Shown here in pieces: positions 24,374 to 34,100 of a stretch of DNA of 39,267 nucleotides. Position numbers and translations under genes: made by a program. Source of the stretch: Edaphobacter aggregans DSM 19364. GTDB lineage: Bacteria > Acidobacteriota > Terriglobia > Terriglobales > Acidobacteriaceae. Below the pieces are notes generated by a model. The model was not told the DNA's origin. It saw only the letters and a program-made list of their open reading frames with translations, and searched no databases. Within the stretch, counting starts at the first letter, position 1, and each line of letters opens with the position of its first letter. The stretch spans positions 1-39,267 of the forward strand of contig NZ_JQKI01000056.1 in NCBI RefSeq assembly GCF_000745965.1, in the 5' to 3' direction.

Positions 24374-25825
24374 ATGCTGCACCATACCGCGAAGCCGGCC
24401 ACCGGGGAGTTACTCAACTCGTTCACTGAGGATAACGGCCAGCAGATCGTGCATGCGCTGGTGGATGGCAATGAGAGGATCAACTGCACGAAGCCACTGT
24501 GTCATCGGTGGCTGGTAGCATATCGTAATATCTGGATCAGGAGTCTCGTCCAGGCAGTAGTTGCGTTCGTGGCGTTGTCGGCACCAGCGCAGCAACAAGA
24601 GCCACTCGATGGCTCAGCCGATCTGGCGCTACTCACTACGGAATCAGAGAATCCAGCTAATGCCCCACCGATAGCCTATAAGTCAGACAACTCCGGTATT
24701 CTAGGTCCGGTCAAACCCGAGGATCTAACTCCGCTCCTATCTCGTCTTCCCGAGACCGAATTCACTAGCTGGCTTACGCGAGAGCGCATTCGCCTATATG
24801 GTTGGGTTGATGGTGGATATACGTATTCGTCAGCCGGCGATGGCTTGCTTGCGGTCGCACCCACTCCTAACCGTTTCGGCAACGAGTGGCTGATTAACGG
24901 TGCATGGGTCATCGTTGATCGGGTGCCCGCCCCGGAAGGATGGTCATGGGGCTTTCGAAGCGACTTTTATGCAGGATCCGATGCGGCTCTGTTGCGCCCT
25001 CTGAACAGTTTCGGGCCAGAGGGCAAACACCTGGGAACGGACTTTCGGCAGCTCTATTTCGCTCTGCACATGCCGGTCCTCTCGAAGCGCGGTGTGGACT
25101 TACAGCTTGGTAGGCAAAATCTCCCAATCGGGTATGAGACGTTAATGGCGCCCTACCGGCCACTGTACTCGATGACATATTTCTGGATCTACTTTCAGGT
25201 TGCAGGCACTTCCGCGACGGCAACGTGGCATGCAACCGATCGATTTGATCTTCTGGGTGGCGTGGTAATGAACTACAACACCATCTTTAAACTCCGCGGC
25301 CGCGCTCCTAGCTACATTGGGAAATTCACGTATCCGATTGGCGCCACCAGAAAAACGACAATCATTGGGACGGTGTATACCGGCCCGGAACCGGTCCCCG
25401 CCACAACGGGGCATATCGGCTCATGGCAGATAGTCGCCGAGCTTCAGGTGAAGCATAACTGGTCTCCACGCATAGCGCAGGTATTCCAGGTAAACGGTTC
25501 GTGGGATGACAACGACCCCGCCGTCCGACGGACAACCTCCGCCACTCACGGCTTCAATACGATCACCACCTTTCATCTGGACAAGATGCTTGACCTGAAT
25601 ACGCGGGGAGAGTGGTTTTACGATCAACACGGCGTACGAACGGGAGTACCCGGAACATTTGGCGAAACAACTGTTGGGGTGAACGTGATGCCGACGCGCT
25701 GGATCAGTTTCCGGCCCGAACTGCGGGGTGATTTCGCCGCACAGCCGTCGTACGGTCACGTCGGCTCGGCCGGCCACAAACAAAACGAATTGTCAGCCGC
25801 ATTCGATGTGATTTTCAAATTTTGA
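24374..25825 (+). CDS. Outer-membrane beta-barrel porin-like protein
   Basis: A 483-residue protein. Residues ~53-72 look like a signal peptide (IRSLVQAVVAFVALSAPAQ). A linker follows, then a barrel from ~135 to the C-terminal Phe (FDVIFKF), with alternating strands such as RLYGWVDGGYTYS, WGFRSDFYAGSD and WISFRPELRGDFA. The style matches the acidobacterial/planctomycete outer-membrane beta-barrel (BBP2-like, DUF1597-like) group; the substrate is unknown. The first ~50 residues before the signal are odd and Cys-containing, and may reflect the fusion of leader copy C to a cut gene. A GTG near codon 31 is an alternative start. Probably a solute channel under the same promoter type as fumC. Confidence 0.75.
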   Translation: MLHHTAKPATGELLNSFTEDNGQQIVHALVDGNERINCTKPLCHRWLVAYRNIWIRSLVQAVVAFVALSAPAQQQEPLDGSADLALLTTESENPANAPPIAYKSDNSGILGPVKPEDLTPLLSRLPETEFTSWLTRERIRLYGWVDGGYTYSSAGDGLLAVAPTPNRFGNEWLINGAWVIVDRVPAPEGWSWGFRSDFYAGSDAALLRPLNSFGPEGKHLGTDFRQLYFALHMPVLSKRGVDLQLGRQNLPIGYETLMAPYRPLYSMTYFWIYFQVAGTSATATWHATDRFDLLGGVVMNYNTIFKLRGRAPSYIGKFTYPIGATRKTTIIGTVYTGPEPVPATTGHIGSWQIVAELQVKHNWSPRIAQVFQVNGSWDDNDPAVRRTTSATHGFNTITTFHLDKMLDLNTRGEWFYDQHGVRTGVPGTFGETTVGVNVMPTRWISFRPELRGDFAAQPSYGHVGSAGHKQNELSAAFDVIFKF

Positions 25826-25936
25826 AATGAACGATATGACGCTTCACAGGGAGCGAAGCTAAGAACTTATCTCTGTTCCTCTGAGGTAATTAAACGAAAC
25901 CAACGGAAAATCTTTCCCACAAAAAAGGAGAAGTGA

Positions 25937-27616
25937 ATGGGTACGACAACGGTAACAAAAGCTGCAGTGCGAACAGGTGCTCGACTCCTGGTCGATAGTC
26001 TGGAAGCGCAAGGGGTAAAACATATCTTCGGGATACCGGGGGCAAAGATTGACAGCGTATTCGACACGTTGTTGGACTCGTCGATTCAGACGATTGTTTG
26101 CCGGCATGAACAGAATGCCGCATTCATTGCTGGTGGCATCGGCCGGATGACAGGTAAGGCCGGGGTGGTATTGGTCACCTCAGGTCCGGGCGTCGCAAAT
26201 TTGGCGACGGGTTTAGCGACGGCCACCTCAGAAGGCGATCCGATAGTAGCAATCGGAGGAGCCGTGCCGCTTGAAAGAGCCTTGAAACAGGTGCATCAAT
26301 CCATGGACCAGGTCGCTCTGCTGCGGCCTGTCACCAAGTTCAGCGCCGAAATCGAGAGCGCAGACACGATCAACGAAGTCGTGGCGAATGCATTTCGGAT
26401 CGCCGAGTCCGGACGTCCCGGCGCGGCATACATCAATGCCCGTCAGGACATTATGGTCGGAGAGGGGCATGGGGAGGTGTTGACGCCGGTATCACCTACA
26501 AATTCGGGAGCTGCGGATACCTTTGCAATTGCAGAGGCCGCCGAGTTGATCAACGGCGCGGAGCGACCGGTGGTGCTGCTCGGCCTGCTTGCGAGCCAAC
26601 CTGAAAACACTAAGGCGGTGCGAAAACTGCTAGGCAAGGCGAGGCTGCCCGTGGTAGGAACCTATCAGGCCGCGGGAGTTGTGTCGCGCGAGTTATCCGA
26701 TCTCTACGGCGGACGAATCGGCCTGTTCCATACCCAGCCTGCGGACAAGCTTCTGGATGGCGCCGATCTGGTCGTCACGGTTGGATACGATCCGGTCGAG
26801 TACGAACCAAGCCTCTGGAACAAGGGCCTAAACCGCAAGTTGATCCACATTGACGCGGTGTCATCCGATATTGACCGTGACTATCATCCGCAGATCCAAT
26901 TGATTGGCGACATTGCGGCCACCCTGGACGCGCTGTCTGGGGAGTTAAAAGTACGAACCCTCACTTCCGAATTGGCCTTCCTGAAGGAGATTGCGCTCGA
27001 GCGGGAAGAGTTTGCTAAGAAGGCCGCAGACATGAACGGTACCCCCGTTCACCCCCTGCGCCTCGTCCACGAACTGCAGAAGTTGCTGACCGACGATACG
27101 ACTCTGTGTTCCGATATGGGTTCTTTTCACATCTGGCTCGCCCGCTATCTTTACAGTTTCCGTGCGCGTCAGGTTCTCATCACGAACGGACAACAGACCC
27201 TTGGTGTGGCTCTGCCCTGGGCGATTGCAGCCTCTCTTGTCCGACCGAATGAGAAGGTGATCTCGCTCTCCGGCGACGGAGGGTTCCTGTTCTCGGCCAT
27301 GGAGCTTGAAACGGCTGTACGGCTGAAATGCAATCTAGTTCACATCGTATGGATTGACGGCTCCTATGACATGGTGCGCTTCCAGCAGATGTCCAAATAT
27401 GGGCGTGCCGCCGCGGTCGATTTTGGACCGGTGGATGTCGTGAAATACGCCGAAGCCTTCGGTGCTCATGGCATGCACATTCAAACGCCGGACGAAATCG
27501 TGCCCACTCTGAAGAGAGCGCTGGCTCTGCAAGGCCCGGTGCTTATCGGCATTCCGGTCGACTACCGGGACAACCTCAAGCTGACGACGGGCCTGCACCC
27601 CGACGTCCTGGTCTAA
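25937..27616 (+). CDS. alsS: Acetolactate synthase, catabolic type
   Basis: A 559-residue ThDP enzyme that condenses two pyruvates to 2-acetolactate + CO2, the first step to acetoin. Seen: FGIPGAKIDSVFDTL and catalytic Glu58 in CRHEQNAAF; SGPGVANLATGLATATSEGD; GSFHIWLARYLYSFRARQVL and NGQQTLGVALPWAIAASL; the ThDP/Mg motif GDGGFLFSAMELE (~446) with the metal Asp in WIDGSYDMV. GSFHIWLARYL and the lack of the FAD-loop features favour the FAD-independent AlsS/BudB type over anabolic IlvB. AAGGAG precedes the ATG. A strong hairpin follows the gene. The decarboxylase lies 1.5 kb downstream, with a broken MFS gene between. Confidence 0.92.
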   Translation: MGTTTVTKAAVRTGARLLVDSLEAQGVKHIFGIPGAKIDSVFDTLLDSSIQTIVCRHEQNAAFIAGGIGRMTGKAGVVLVTSGPGVANLATGLATATSEGDPIVAIGGAVPLERALKQVHQSMDQVALLRPVTKFSAEIESADTINEVVANAFRIAESGRPGAAYINARQDIMVGEGHGEVLTPVSPTNSGAADTFAIAEAAELINGAERPVVLLGLLASQPENTKAVRKLLGKARLPVVGTYQAAGVVSRELSDLYGGRIGLFHTQPADKLLDGADLVVTVGYDPVEYEPSLWNKGLNRKLIHIDAVSSDIDRDYHPQIQLIGDIAATLDALSGELKVRTLTSELAFLKEIALEREEFAKKAADMNGTPVHPLRLVHELQKLLTDDTTLCSDMGSFHIWLARYLYSFRARQVLITNGQQTLGVALPWAIAASLVRPNEKVISLSGDGGFLFSAMELETAVRLKCNLVHIVWIDGSYDMVRFQQMSKYGRAAAVDFGPVDVVKYAEAFGAHGMHIQTPDEIVPTLKRALALQGPVLIGIPVDYRDNLKLTTGLHPDVLV

Positions 27617-27627
27617 CAGCACCTGCG

Positions 27628-27670
27628 GTTCCTTCTCCGGGCGTTGCGCCGCGAGGCCCGGAGAAGGAAC
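27628..27670 (+). terminator. 15-bp stem hairpin after alsS
   Basis: Perfect arms GTTCCTTCTCCGGGC (27628-27642) and GCCCGGAGAAGGAAC (27656-27670) around a 13-base loop, 11 bases after the alsS stop. No T run follows. Likely terminator or transcript-end stabiliser, possibly separating alsS from the MFS gene. Confidence 0.75.
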
Positions 27671-27763
27671 ACCGCGGCATCAAGCCGATTCGGCTTTCCA
27701 TATTCAACCCGCTCCGTAGCAGACGTTGGTCATAAACAAAGCGAATGTTTTTGAGGAGACATT

Positions 27764-29078
27764 ATGTTAGTAGCAGGAAACAAGGAGAACAAAGTCGAGA
27801 CTGGCAATAAGGCGCGGCCTGTTGGTTATTGGGCTGCCGTATCGGGCTGGTTTCTGTGCGCGCTGTTCTACTTTTACCAGTATGCTGTGCGATCCGCCCC
27901 GGGAGTGATGCGTGGAGCCATGGCAGCGACTTGGGGTAACGACCCCGTAGCTATGATGAATGCGTACTACTACATGGTGTACGCCTTTGCCGCCCTCCTT
28001 GCCGGATCGCTTCTGGATCGATACGGAGCACGGAAGACCGTTCCCTTTGCGGCCGCCTCTGTGGGCGCCTTGTGTTTGCTACTGGCTACGGGGAATGAGC
28101 ACCAGGCCGTACTGGGATTTACTGTTCAGGGACTCGGCGCGGTCTTCGGTTTTGTCGGGTCAGTCTATGTTGCCGCCAAGTCTCTTCCTCCAAGGAGCTT
28201 GCCCACGTTCGTCGGCTTGGCCCAGATGTTAGGCATGGCAGGCGCCGCGGTTGGATCGAAACCGGTCGCAGTCATGATCGATCGAGGCTGGGCCTGGCAA
28301 TCGGTCTGGGTTCCGTTTGCAGTCTTTGGCGGCGTACTCGCCGTGCTGCTCTGGATCGTGCTCCCGCGGGTCACGGATGCCAAAACGCCGTTTTCACTGA
28401 AGGCCCTGATTCACCCCTATCAGGTAGTTTTTGAGAATCCGCAGACTTACTTGTGCGGATTGATTGGCGGACTGTTGTTCGCGCCCACCACGATTGGCGT
28501 CATGGTTTGGGCGACTCAGTTTCTCCATCAGGGGGAGAAACTGAGTATGTCGGACTCCGCAAGTTTTGCTTCCATGGTCCCGATCGGCTGGATCATCGGT
28601 TGTCCATTGCTGGGATTCATCTCCGACCGGATGGGTCGCCGCAAGCCCGTTCTAATTGGCGGAGCAGTGGTGATGGGTCTAGCGGCTCTTGCCGCACTCT
28701 ACGTGGAGCCCGGCTTCGGAGTGCGTTATGCGATAGCTTTGGTGCTTGGAATCTCCTCCGGTGCCGCCATGATTCCATTCTCCGTCATCAAGGAGGCAAA
28801 TCCCCCTGAGGTGAAGGGCTCTGCGTCCGGAGCGATGAACTTCCTTTGCTTCATGGTAACGGGGTTGTTGTCGCCTCTTCTTGAGCGAAGGTTGGAGCCC
28901 ACGCCTGGACAAGTCGAAACGCTTAGTTAGCGGATTTCAACATGGTCTCGTGCCACTTGTTTTCGGAATCGCAGTCGCTATCGTGCTCTCGTTCTTCCTG
29001 CGCGAGACAGGCCACGCCGCGCCACAAACTGAGTCCCAAGCCCCTCCTCTACAGTCTGCTCTGACAAGTGAGAGGTAA
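27764..29078 (+). pseudogene. MFS transporter, frameshifted by a 4-base duplication
   Basis: A major facilitator protein with about 12 helices when the frame is repaired (~436 residues). Conserved loop 2-3 motif GSLLDRYGARKTV (~85) and loop 8-9 FISDRMGRRKPV (~285) are present. The reading frame closes with TAG at 28928-28930 after PTPGQVETLS, while the last helix (GFQHGLVPLVFGIAVAIVL and FFLRETG) continues in another frame to TAA at 29076-29078. The break is CTTAGTTAGCGG: removing one TTAG (28923-28930) restores TLSGFQHGLVPL. Helix 12 is lost in the present product. GAGGAG precedes the ATG. Lying between alsS and alsD, it may have moved pyruvate, acetoin or another acid (inference). Confidence 0.85.
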
Positions 29079-29172
29079 GTTGCAATTTGGGAATTGATTT
29101 CCAACCAGCTTAGGGCGTGACAATTCGTGCCTTCGCGCTCTGGCTACTCAAAGAAGAAAGGACGAAATCACA

Positions 29173-30006
29173 ATGCCGCAACTCAATTGCACCCTTTCGG
29201 CTGGACTATGGGAGCTCTTACAACGCCAATCGAAGGAGACGAACGATCCCGTCAGCCATATAGTTAGCAGCGCTCTTGCCACTCATTTCGGCGTCGCCCA
29301 TCACACTCTTTACCAAGTCTCAACCTCCACGGCCTTGGTCGAGGGCATCTATCAAGGTGCGGTACGCATCGGAACGCTGCGAGAGCATGGAGATCTCGGG
29401 CTAGGCACCTTTGAGAGCCTTGACGGGGAGATGGCGATCGTCGACGGTCATGTCTATCAGGTGCGGTGCGACGGATCGGTGCGGGAGGTGGGCGATGATC
29501 TTCTGATTCCCTTTGCGGCAATCACTCGCTTCGCTCCGGACACGCACGTTGACCTTCAGCAGTGCCCCGATTTCAATCACCTGCTCGCGCAGTTCGACGA
29601 ATTGCGAGATTCCGACAATATCTTCTATTCGATACGAGTCGATGGGCATTTTGACACCATGCACACTCGCGCCGTTTGCAAGGTAGAAGAGGGGGTCACG
29701 CTCGTCCAAGCGGCTGCGGTTCAGCCTGAGTTCAAGTTTCAAAATGTCTCAGGAACGTTGGTGGGCTTCTGGACACCGGCTTATGCAAAGACGCTGAATA
29801 TCCCCGGCTACCACCTTCACTTTTTATCGGAGGACTGTACCCAGGGCGGCCACGTTCTTGGGTGCAGCGGCTCCGGGTTGCATCTTCAGTTGCAACGGAC
29901 TGACGACTTACACGTTGCCTTGCCAGAAACCGAGGCTTTTCTTAAGGGAGACCTAACTCGGGACCCTAGCGCCGAACTTGAGAAAGCGGAAGGAGCCAAG
30001 AAATAG
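29173..30006 (+). CDS. alsD: Alpha-acetolactate decarboxylase with RHH-like N-terminus
   Basis: A 277-residue enzyme converting 2-acetolactate to acetoin + CO2. The catalytic part (~45-255) has the family's TSTALVEGIYQGAV, LGTFESLDGEMAIVDGHVYQ, YSIRVDGHFDTMHTRAV and the zinc-ligand cluster GYHLHFLSEDCTQGGHVLGC (~211-230). The first ~40 residues (LNCTLSAGLWELLQRQSKET ... HIVSSALATHFG) look like a ribbon-helix-helix or similar helical module not present in the Bacillus enzyme; I recall related extended forms but cannot confirm how common they are. AAAGGA lies ~12 bases before the ATG. With alsS it completes the pyruvate-to-acetoin branch. Confidence 0.9.
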   Translation: MPQLNCTLSAGLWELLQRQSKETNDPVSHIVSSALATHFGVAHHTLYQVSTSTALVEGIYQGAVRIGTLREHGDLGLGTFESLDGEMAIVDGHVYQVRCDGSVREVGDDLLIPFAAITRFAPDTHVDLQQCPDFNHLLAQFDELRDSDNIFYSIRVDGHFDTMHTRAVCKVEEGVTLVQAAAVQPEFKFQNVSGTLVGFWTPAYAKTLNIPGYHLHFLSEDCTQGGHVLGCSGSGLHLQLQRTDDLHVALPETEAFLKGDLTRDPSAELEKAEGAKK

Positions 30007-30082
30007 GCACAGTAGTCTCCGCCAATCCTGGCTTGCAGACAGGCCGCAGCTCTTAAGAACTATTTCAGAACGAGAGGATCAA

Positions 30083-30373
30083 ATGCTCAAAACCGCCTCA
30101 ACCTTTGCTACGATCCATACGCCATCCCCCTTTCCTGCCTCGTACAAGCGGTACATATCCGGCAGCCGCTCTGATCTGCGCGTGCCCTATCGCGAGATAT
30201 CTCTTTCGCCTACCCGCCATGGCGATCGCGTGGAAGAAAACCCCCCTCTTCCGGTTTACGACAGTTCCGGCCCGTACATGCCTGTGCAGGAGCTGGCGGT
30301 GCCCAGCACTCCGGAGATTGGCAAGCCGTTCTGGTATGAGGCTGCGCGATTCGTGGCGCAGGACACCGCATGA
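30083..30373 (+). pseudogene. thiC: 5' fragment of phosphomethylpyrimidine synthase
   Basis: From the ATG at 30083 (GAGAGGAT upstream) the frame shows the ThiC N-terminal domain: FPASYKRYISGSRSDLRVPY, REISLSPTR, NPPLPVYDSSGPYMP (starting ENPPLP). Homology ends at about codon 65-75. The rest (EIGKPFWYEAARFVAQ) is not ThiC and runs to a TGA. The radical-SAM barrel and Fe-S Cys motif are missing, so it is dead as a thiamine gene. No TPP riboswitch was recognised upstream, where only 76 bases separate it from alsD. Confidence 0.8.
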
Positions 30374-30546
30374 GCGCCGCAGTCTATATTGACGGACGTC
30401 CTGCCGAGCGTTTTGAGGCATATCGAGAGATGCTCAGACGGCTTGGAACACTTCCCAGTGAGTCCAACGATCTGATCGAAGTATGGACGACCTTGCCGCC
30501 GCATTCGCGCTGCGCAACGAACTGTCTGGCTCAACCCATCAGCTGA
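30370..30546 (+). CDS. Short ORF of unknown identity, probably a gene fragment
   Basis: 58 codons, ATG overlapping the TGA of the thiC chimera (ATGA at 30370-30373). It reads MSAAVYIDGRPAERFEAYRE then MLRRLGTLPSESNDLIEV. Not recognised. The coupled overlap suggests that this and the end of the previous frame (PFWYEAARFVAQDTA) came together from one lost operon that was fused to thiC. Confidence 0.35.
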   Translation: MSAAVYIDGRPAERFEAYREMLRRLGTLPSESNDLIEVWTTLPPHSRCATNCLAQPIS

Positions 30547-30621
30547 CAGCGCTCAGCAGCAGTGGCTGAATGATGGAGGCGCAATTCTTCGATAGCTTGG
30601 TCAAAATAGACCGCGACAAGA

Positions 30622-30764
30622 GGTAGCTGAAAAAGTCGATATCCAACAAAACGGCGTGATTTTGGGGGATAGAAATGCCTAGGCGACCCGAGAAAATCGT
30701 TTGTAGGGCATCCTGACGCGACGCAATTTGAAACCTCATCCTGCAGATGAGTTTTTCAACAGCC
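30622..30764. mobile_element. MITE-like element, ~143 bp, imperfect terminal repeats
   Basis: Left end GGTAGCTGAAAAAGTC and the reverse complement of the right end, GGCTGTTGAAAAACTC, agree at 12 of 16 positions. GGCTGTTGAAAAA is a common IS/MITE terminus. A small palindrome (CTCATC-CTGCA-GATGAG) lies just inside the right end. No transposase is inside. A 75-codon minus frame across it is not convincing as a gene. Confidence 0.5.
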
Positions 30765-31145
30765 ACAAGCCCTTAGCACTCATTTAGATGTCACGCAGAC
30801 GGATGCATATCGAAACCGGCCGCCTTGCCGAATGCACAAGAAGCCATCGAACGAACGACCGACGCAATTCCCTTCCCCCATCCCAATTCATTAGTTTCGC
30901 TTCCATTCCTAGGTCTCAGCAGATGTCCGTTGAGCGGACCGATTATCCGCCGCGCACTCCGTAATCGAGCGTAAGCGAAGCTAACTACATTGCTTCAAGC
31001 GCGCTTAACAAGGGTGCGAGCGCAACCTGCAGTTGCGGACTCAGCGCTTCACTCGTGGCCGGCCTGAAGCCCATTGGGTTACGGCCGCGGATGCGTTCTC
31101 CGAAGGCTCGTATTCACTGTAGCCATGGTGGGTTACGAGTAAAAT
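30765..31145. other. No gene seen
   Basis: About 380 bases between the MITE-like element and the large sensor gene. No protein similarity noticed in any frame; it should contain that gene's promoter. Confidence 0.5.
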
Positions 31146-34100
31146 GTGGGTGCTGTGTGGAAAACACACCAACGAGCGCGGTCCTTTATTCCCGTCGGAG
31201 ACGACGACCGCTCAGCACACTCAATCCGTGTCACAGCCTCGCAGCTATGCTGGCTTGTTGTCTTAATGATCGTTACCTGTTTTCGGTGTCCGTCGTCGCT
31301 CGGGCAAACGCAGGCATCGGTGAACGTGCAGGTGGGTCACGACTCCTGGACCTTCAAAGAGGGAGCGCCCGCAGACGTGGCGTGTTTAGCACAGACCAAC
31401 GACGGGTTCCTATGGCTGGGCGGCCCCAACGGATTATTTCGCTTTGATGGAACGCGATTCGAACCATTCAGCTCGCCGTTTGGCGATCGGCTCCTCTCGA
31501 CCAACCTGTACTCCTTGTTCGCACCGCCGTCTGGTGGCCTCTGGATCGGCTACACGTTAGGAGGCTTCAGTTTCCTGGATAAGGGGCGAGTGACCAATTA
31601 TGCGAGCGGGATTGGAAGTGTTTACGGTTTTGCCCAGGATCGGGATGGAATTGTATGGGCAGGCACATCCAGTGGTCTATGGAGATTCGACCATTCGAGG
31701 TGGCAGCATCTCGGGGTTGAGTGGAACGCTCCGGCCGAACGCGTTACGCAGGTTGGGTTTGATTCAGAGGGGATACTTTGGGCTTTGGTGGGCGGTCTTA
31801 ACGCCCCGACGAAAGACCTCATTTACCTGATACCGGGGACCGGACACTTCAAAACAGCTGCAAGCAATCTATCAGTCGACGCGTTCACGTGGGAGCCGGA
31901 TCGAACCGTCCTGACCGTGCCCGTAGCGCCACGTGTGTCCGGCTCCGGCGAAGGTTCTGATGAGAGGCTACCTGCTTACCCGGTCACAAAAAACCTTCAA
32001 ATTGTTGATCGAAACAACAGTGTTTGGATCTCACCCTGGGATAGGCCCGTCGTGATGCGCGTTCTAAAAGACAGCCTACGTGATGTCCGGAACAAAGCGT
32101 CCCCAGCTATTTCTGAAACCTATAACGTAAACCCATTTCAGAATGCAGAGTTGGTGGACCGTGAAGGAAATATCTGGCTTGGAGACACCAGGGGTATACA
32201 TCGATTCTTCTACACCCCGTTGATCAGACGGGAATTCCCGAAAGAAATATCGGAGAGTTCGGATTTTGCCGTGGTTGCTGATGACAATGGGGCGGTATGG
32301 ATCAGTTTCGGCAGTAGTGGCGCTAACTTCAAAGCGGACCTTTATCATGTCCTGGGCGGCAAAGCCGAGCGTCGTCTCCCGCAGGTGACAACGTCATTCG
32401 CCTACCGCGCACCTGACAAGACGTTCTGGTTCTCCGGGGAAGGTTGTCTTTGGCATCTTGTCGGAGACGATTTCGTTCGCGTGAACCTTCCCCCGGAGAT
32501 GGTGAACCAATCTGACTTCCTGCAAACGATTACCGAGGATCAACAAGGAGGAATATGGGTCTCCTTCGGCCGCCACGGTTTATACCGGTTAGCTAATGGC
32601 AGTTGGACACCTTACGGTGGCCGCGACGACCTCCCAAAGCCAGGGAGCATGATGATTGCGTTCACCGATAGCCTTGGCCGCGTGTGGTTCGGCTATACGA
32701 AGAGCCAGCTGGCGGTTTTGGATGGCGATCGGGTCCGTCGATTCGGTCCGAGCGATGATCTTCAAGTGGGCAATATCACGGCGATCTATGGACGAGGATC
32801 AGAGATTTGGATCGGGGGTGAATTTGGGCTGGAGCAGTTTGACCAGGGACGCTTCCACAAGATCGCCGCTGTGGATGACAAATGGCTGCGCGGAATCTCT
32901 GGAATCGTGGAAACACCCGCGGGAGATTTATGGCTCAACGCGATTTCAGGGATCTTCCATATCCGTAAGGCGGAAATTTCCGAAGCTTTGAAAGACTCGG
33001 CGTATCGAGTCAAGGGCGAGCACTTCGGCAGACGCGAGGGACTTTCAGGGATGGCCAACCAGTTTCGTCCGTTGCCAACCGCCATCGAGGGCACCGATGG
33101 GCGACTGTGGTTCGCGTTGCGCAACGGAGCGGTGTGGCTCGATCCAGCAGCTTACTCTGAAAAACGGACAGTGCCGCCTCCGATCACCATCCAGTCGATT
33201 TCTGCCGACGACAAATTCTACGCGCCCGACGCTCGCCTCTCTTTACCAGGCCACACGTCGAGCGTGCAGATCAGCTACAGCGCAGTGAGCCTCTCCGATC
33301 CCGAGGCTATCCGATTCCGCTACAAGCTGCAGGAAACAGACAAGGACTGGCACGAAGCGGCGGCTGCCACTCCCGTTACCTATCGCAACCTGCCTCCCGG
33401 CTCCTATCATTTCAGCGTTGAGGCGTCCGATACGAACGGCGTCTGGTCCGGCGCACCCGCAACCATGGCTTTCACCATACTGCCGGATTTCTACCAGACC
33501 ACTTGGTTCCGCTTGTTGTGCGTGGCTGCGTTTCTGGCATTCCTTTTGGGGTTATATCAACTCCGAGTGCAACGATTGCGGCGGGAGGAAAGAAAACTTC
33601 GCGAAGCCATTGAGACCATTCCGGCGATGGCGTGGATCGCTGGACCCGACGGGACTGTTCAATTTGTGAATCGACGCTGGGTTGAGTATACCGGCCTGTC
33701 GCAGTTGGGAAAAGCGGAGGAAGTCGAAAAAATTGTAATTCATCCCGAAGATCTGGATCGAAGTGTACGACGAATGGGCGCGAGCTTTGCCAGTGGTGAG
33801 CCGTTCGAGGAGGAGATGCGCTTGCGCCGCACCGACGGGGAGTATCGGTGGTTTTTGAGCCGCGCCGTGCCGCTGCGGGACAAGCGAGGAAAGGTCGTGA
33901 AATGGTACGGTGCGGTGACCGACATTCAAGATCGCAAGCGCGCGGAGGAAGCCCTGCGGCGCAGCGAAGCCTATCTGGCCGCGGCGCAGAGGGTGACCCA
34001 CACGGGCAGCTGGGTCTGGAATGTAGCGGATCGAAGTGCAGTACACCTCTCCGAGGAGTTCTATCGCCTTTGCGGCTGGGATCCAACTGATGGACCACCG

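Noticed and set aside
25826..25936. Fourth copy of the leader before alsS
   Set aside because: The 110-base gap shares no recognisable sequence with the leader.
30007..30082. TPP riboswitch upstream of the thiC fragment
   Set aside because: Only 76 bases are available after alsD and none of the conserved TPP-aptamer motifs (CUGAGA, ACCUGAUCUGG) is visible.
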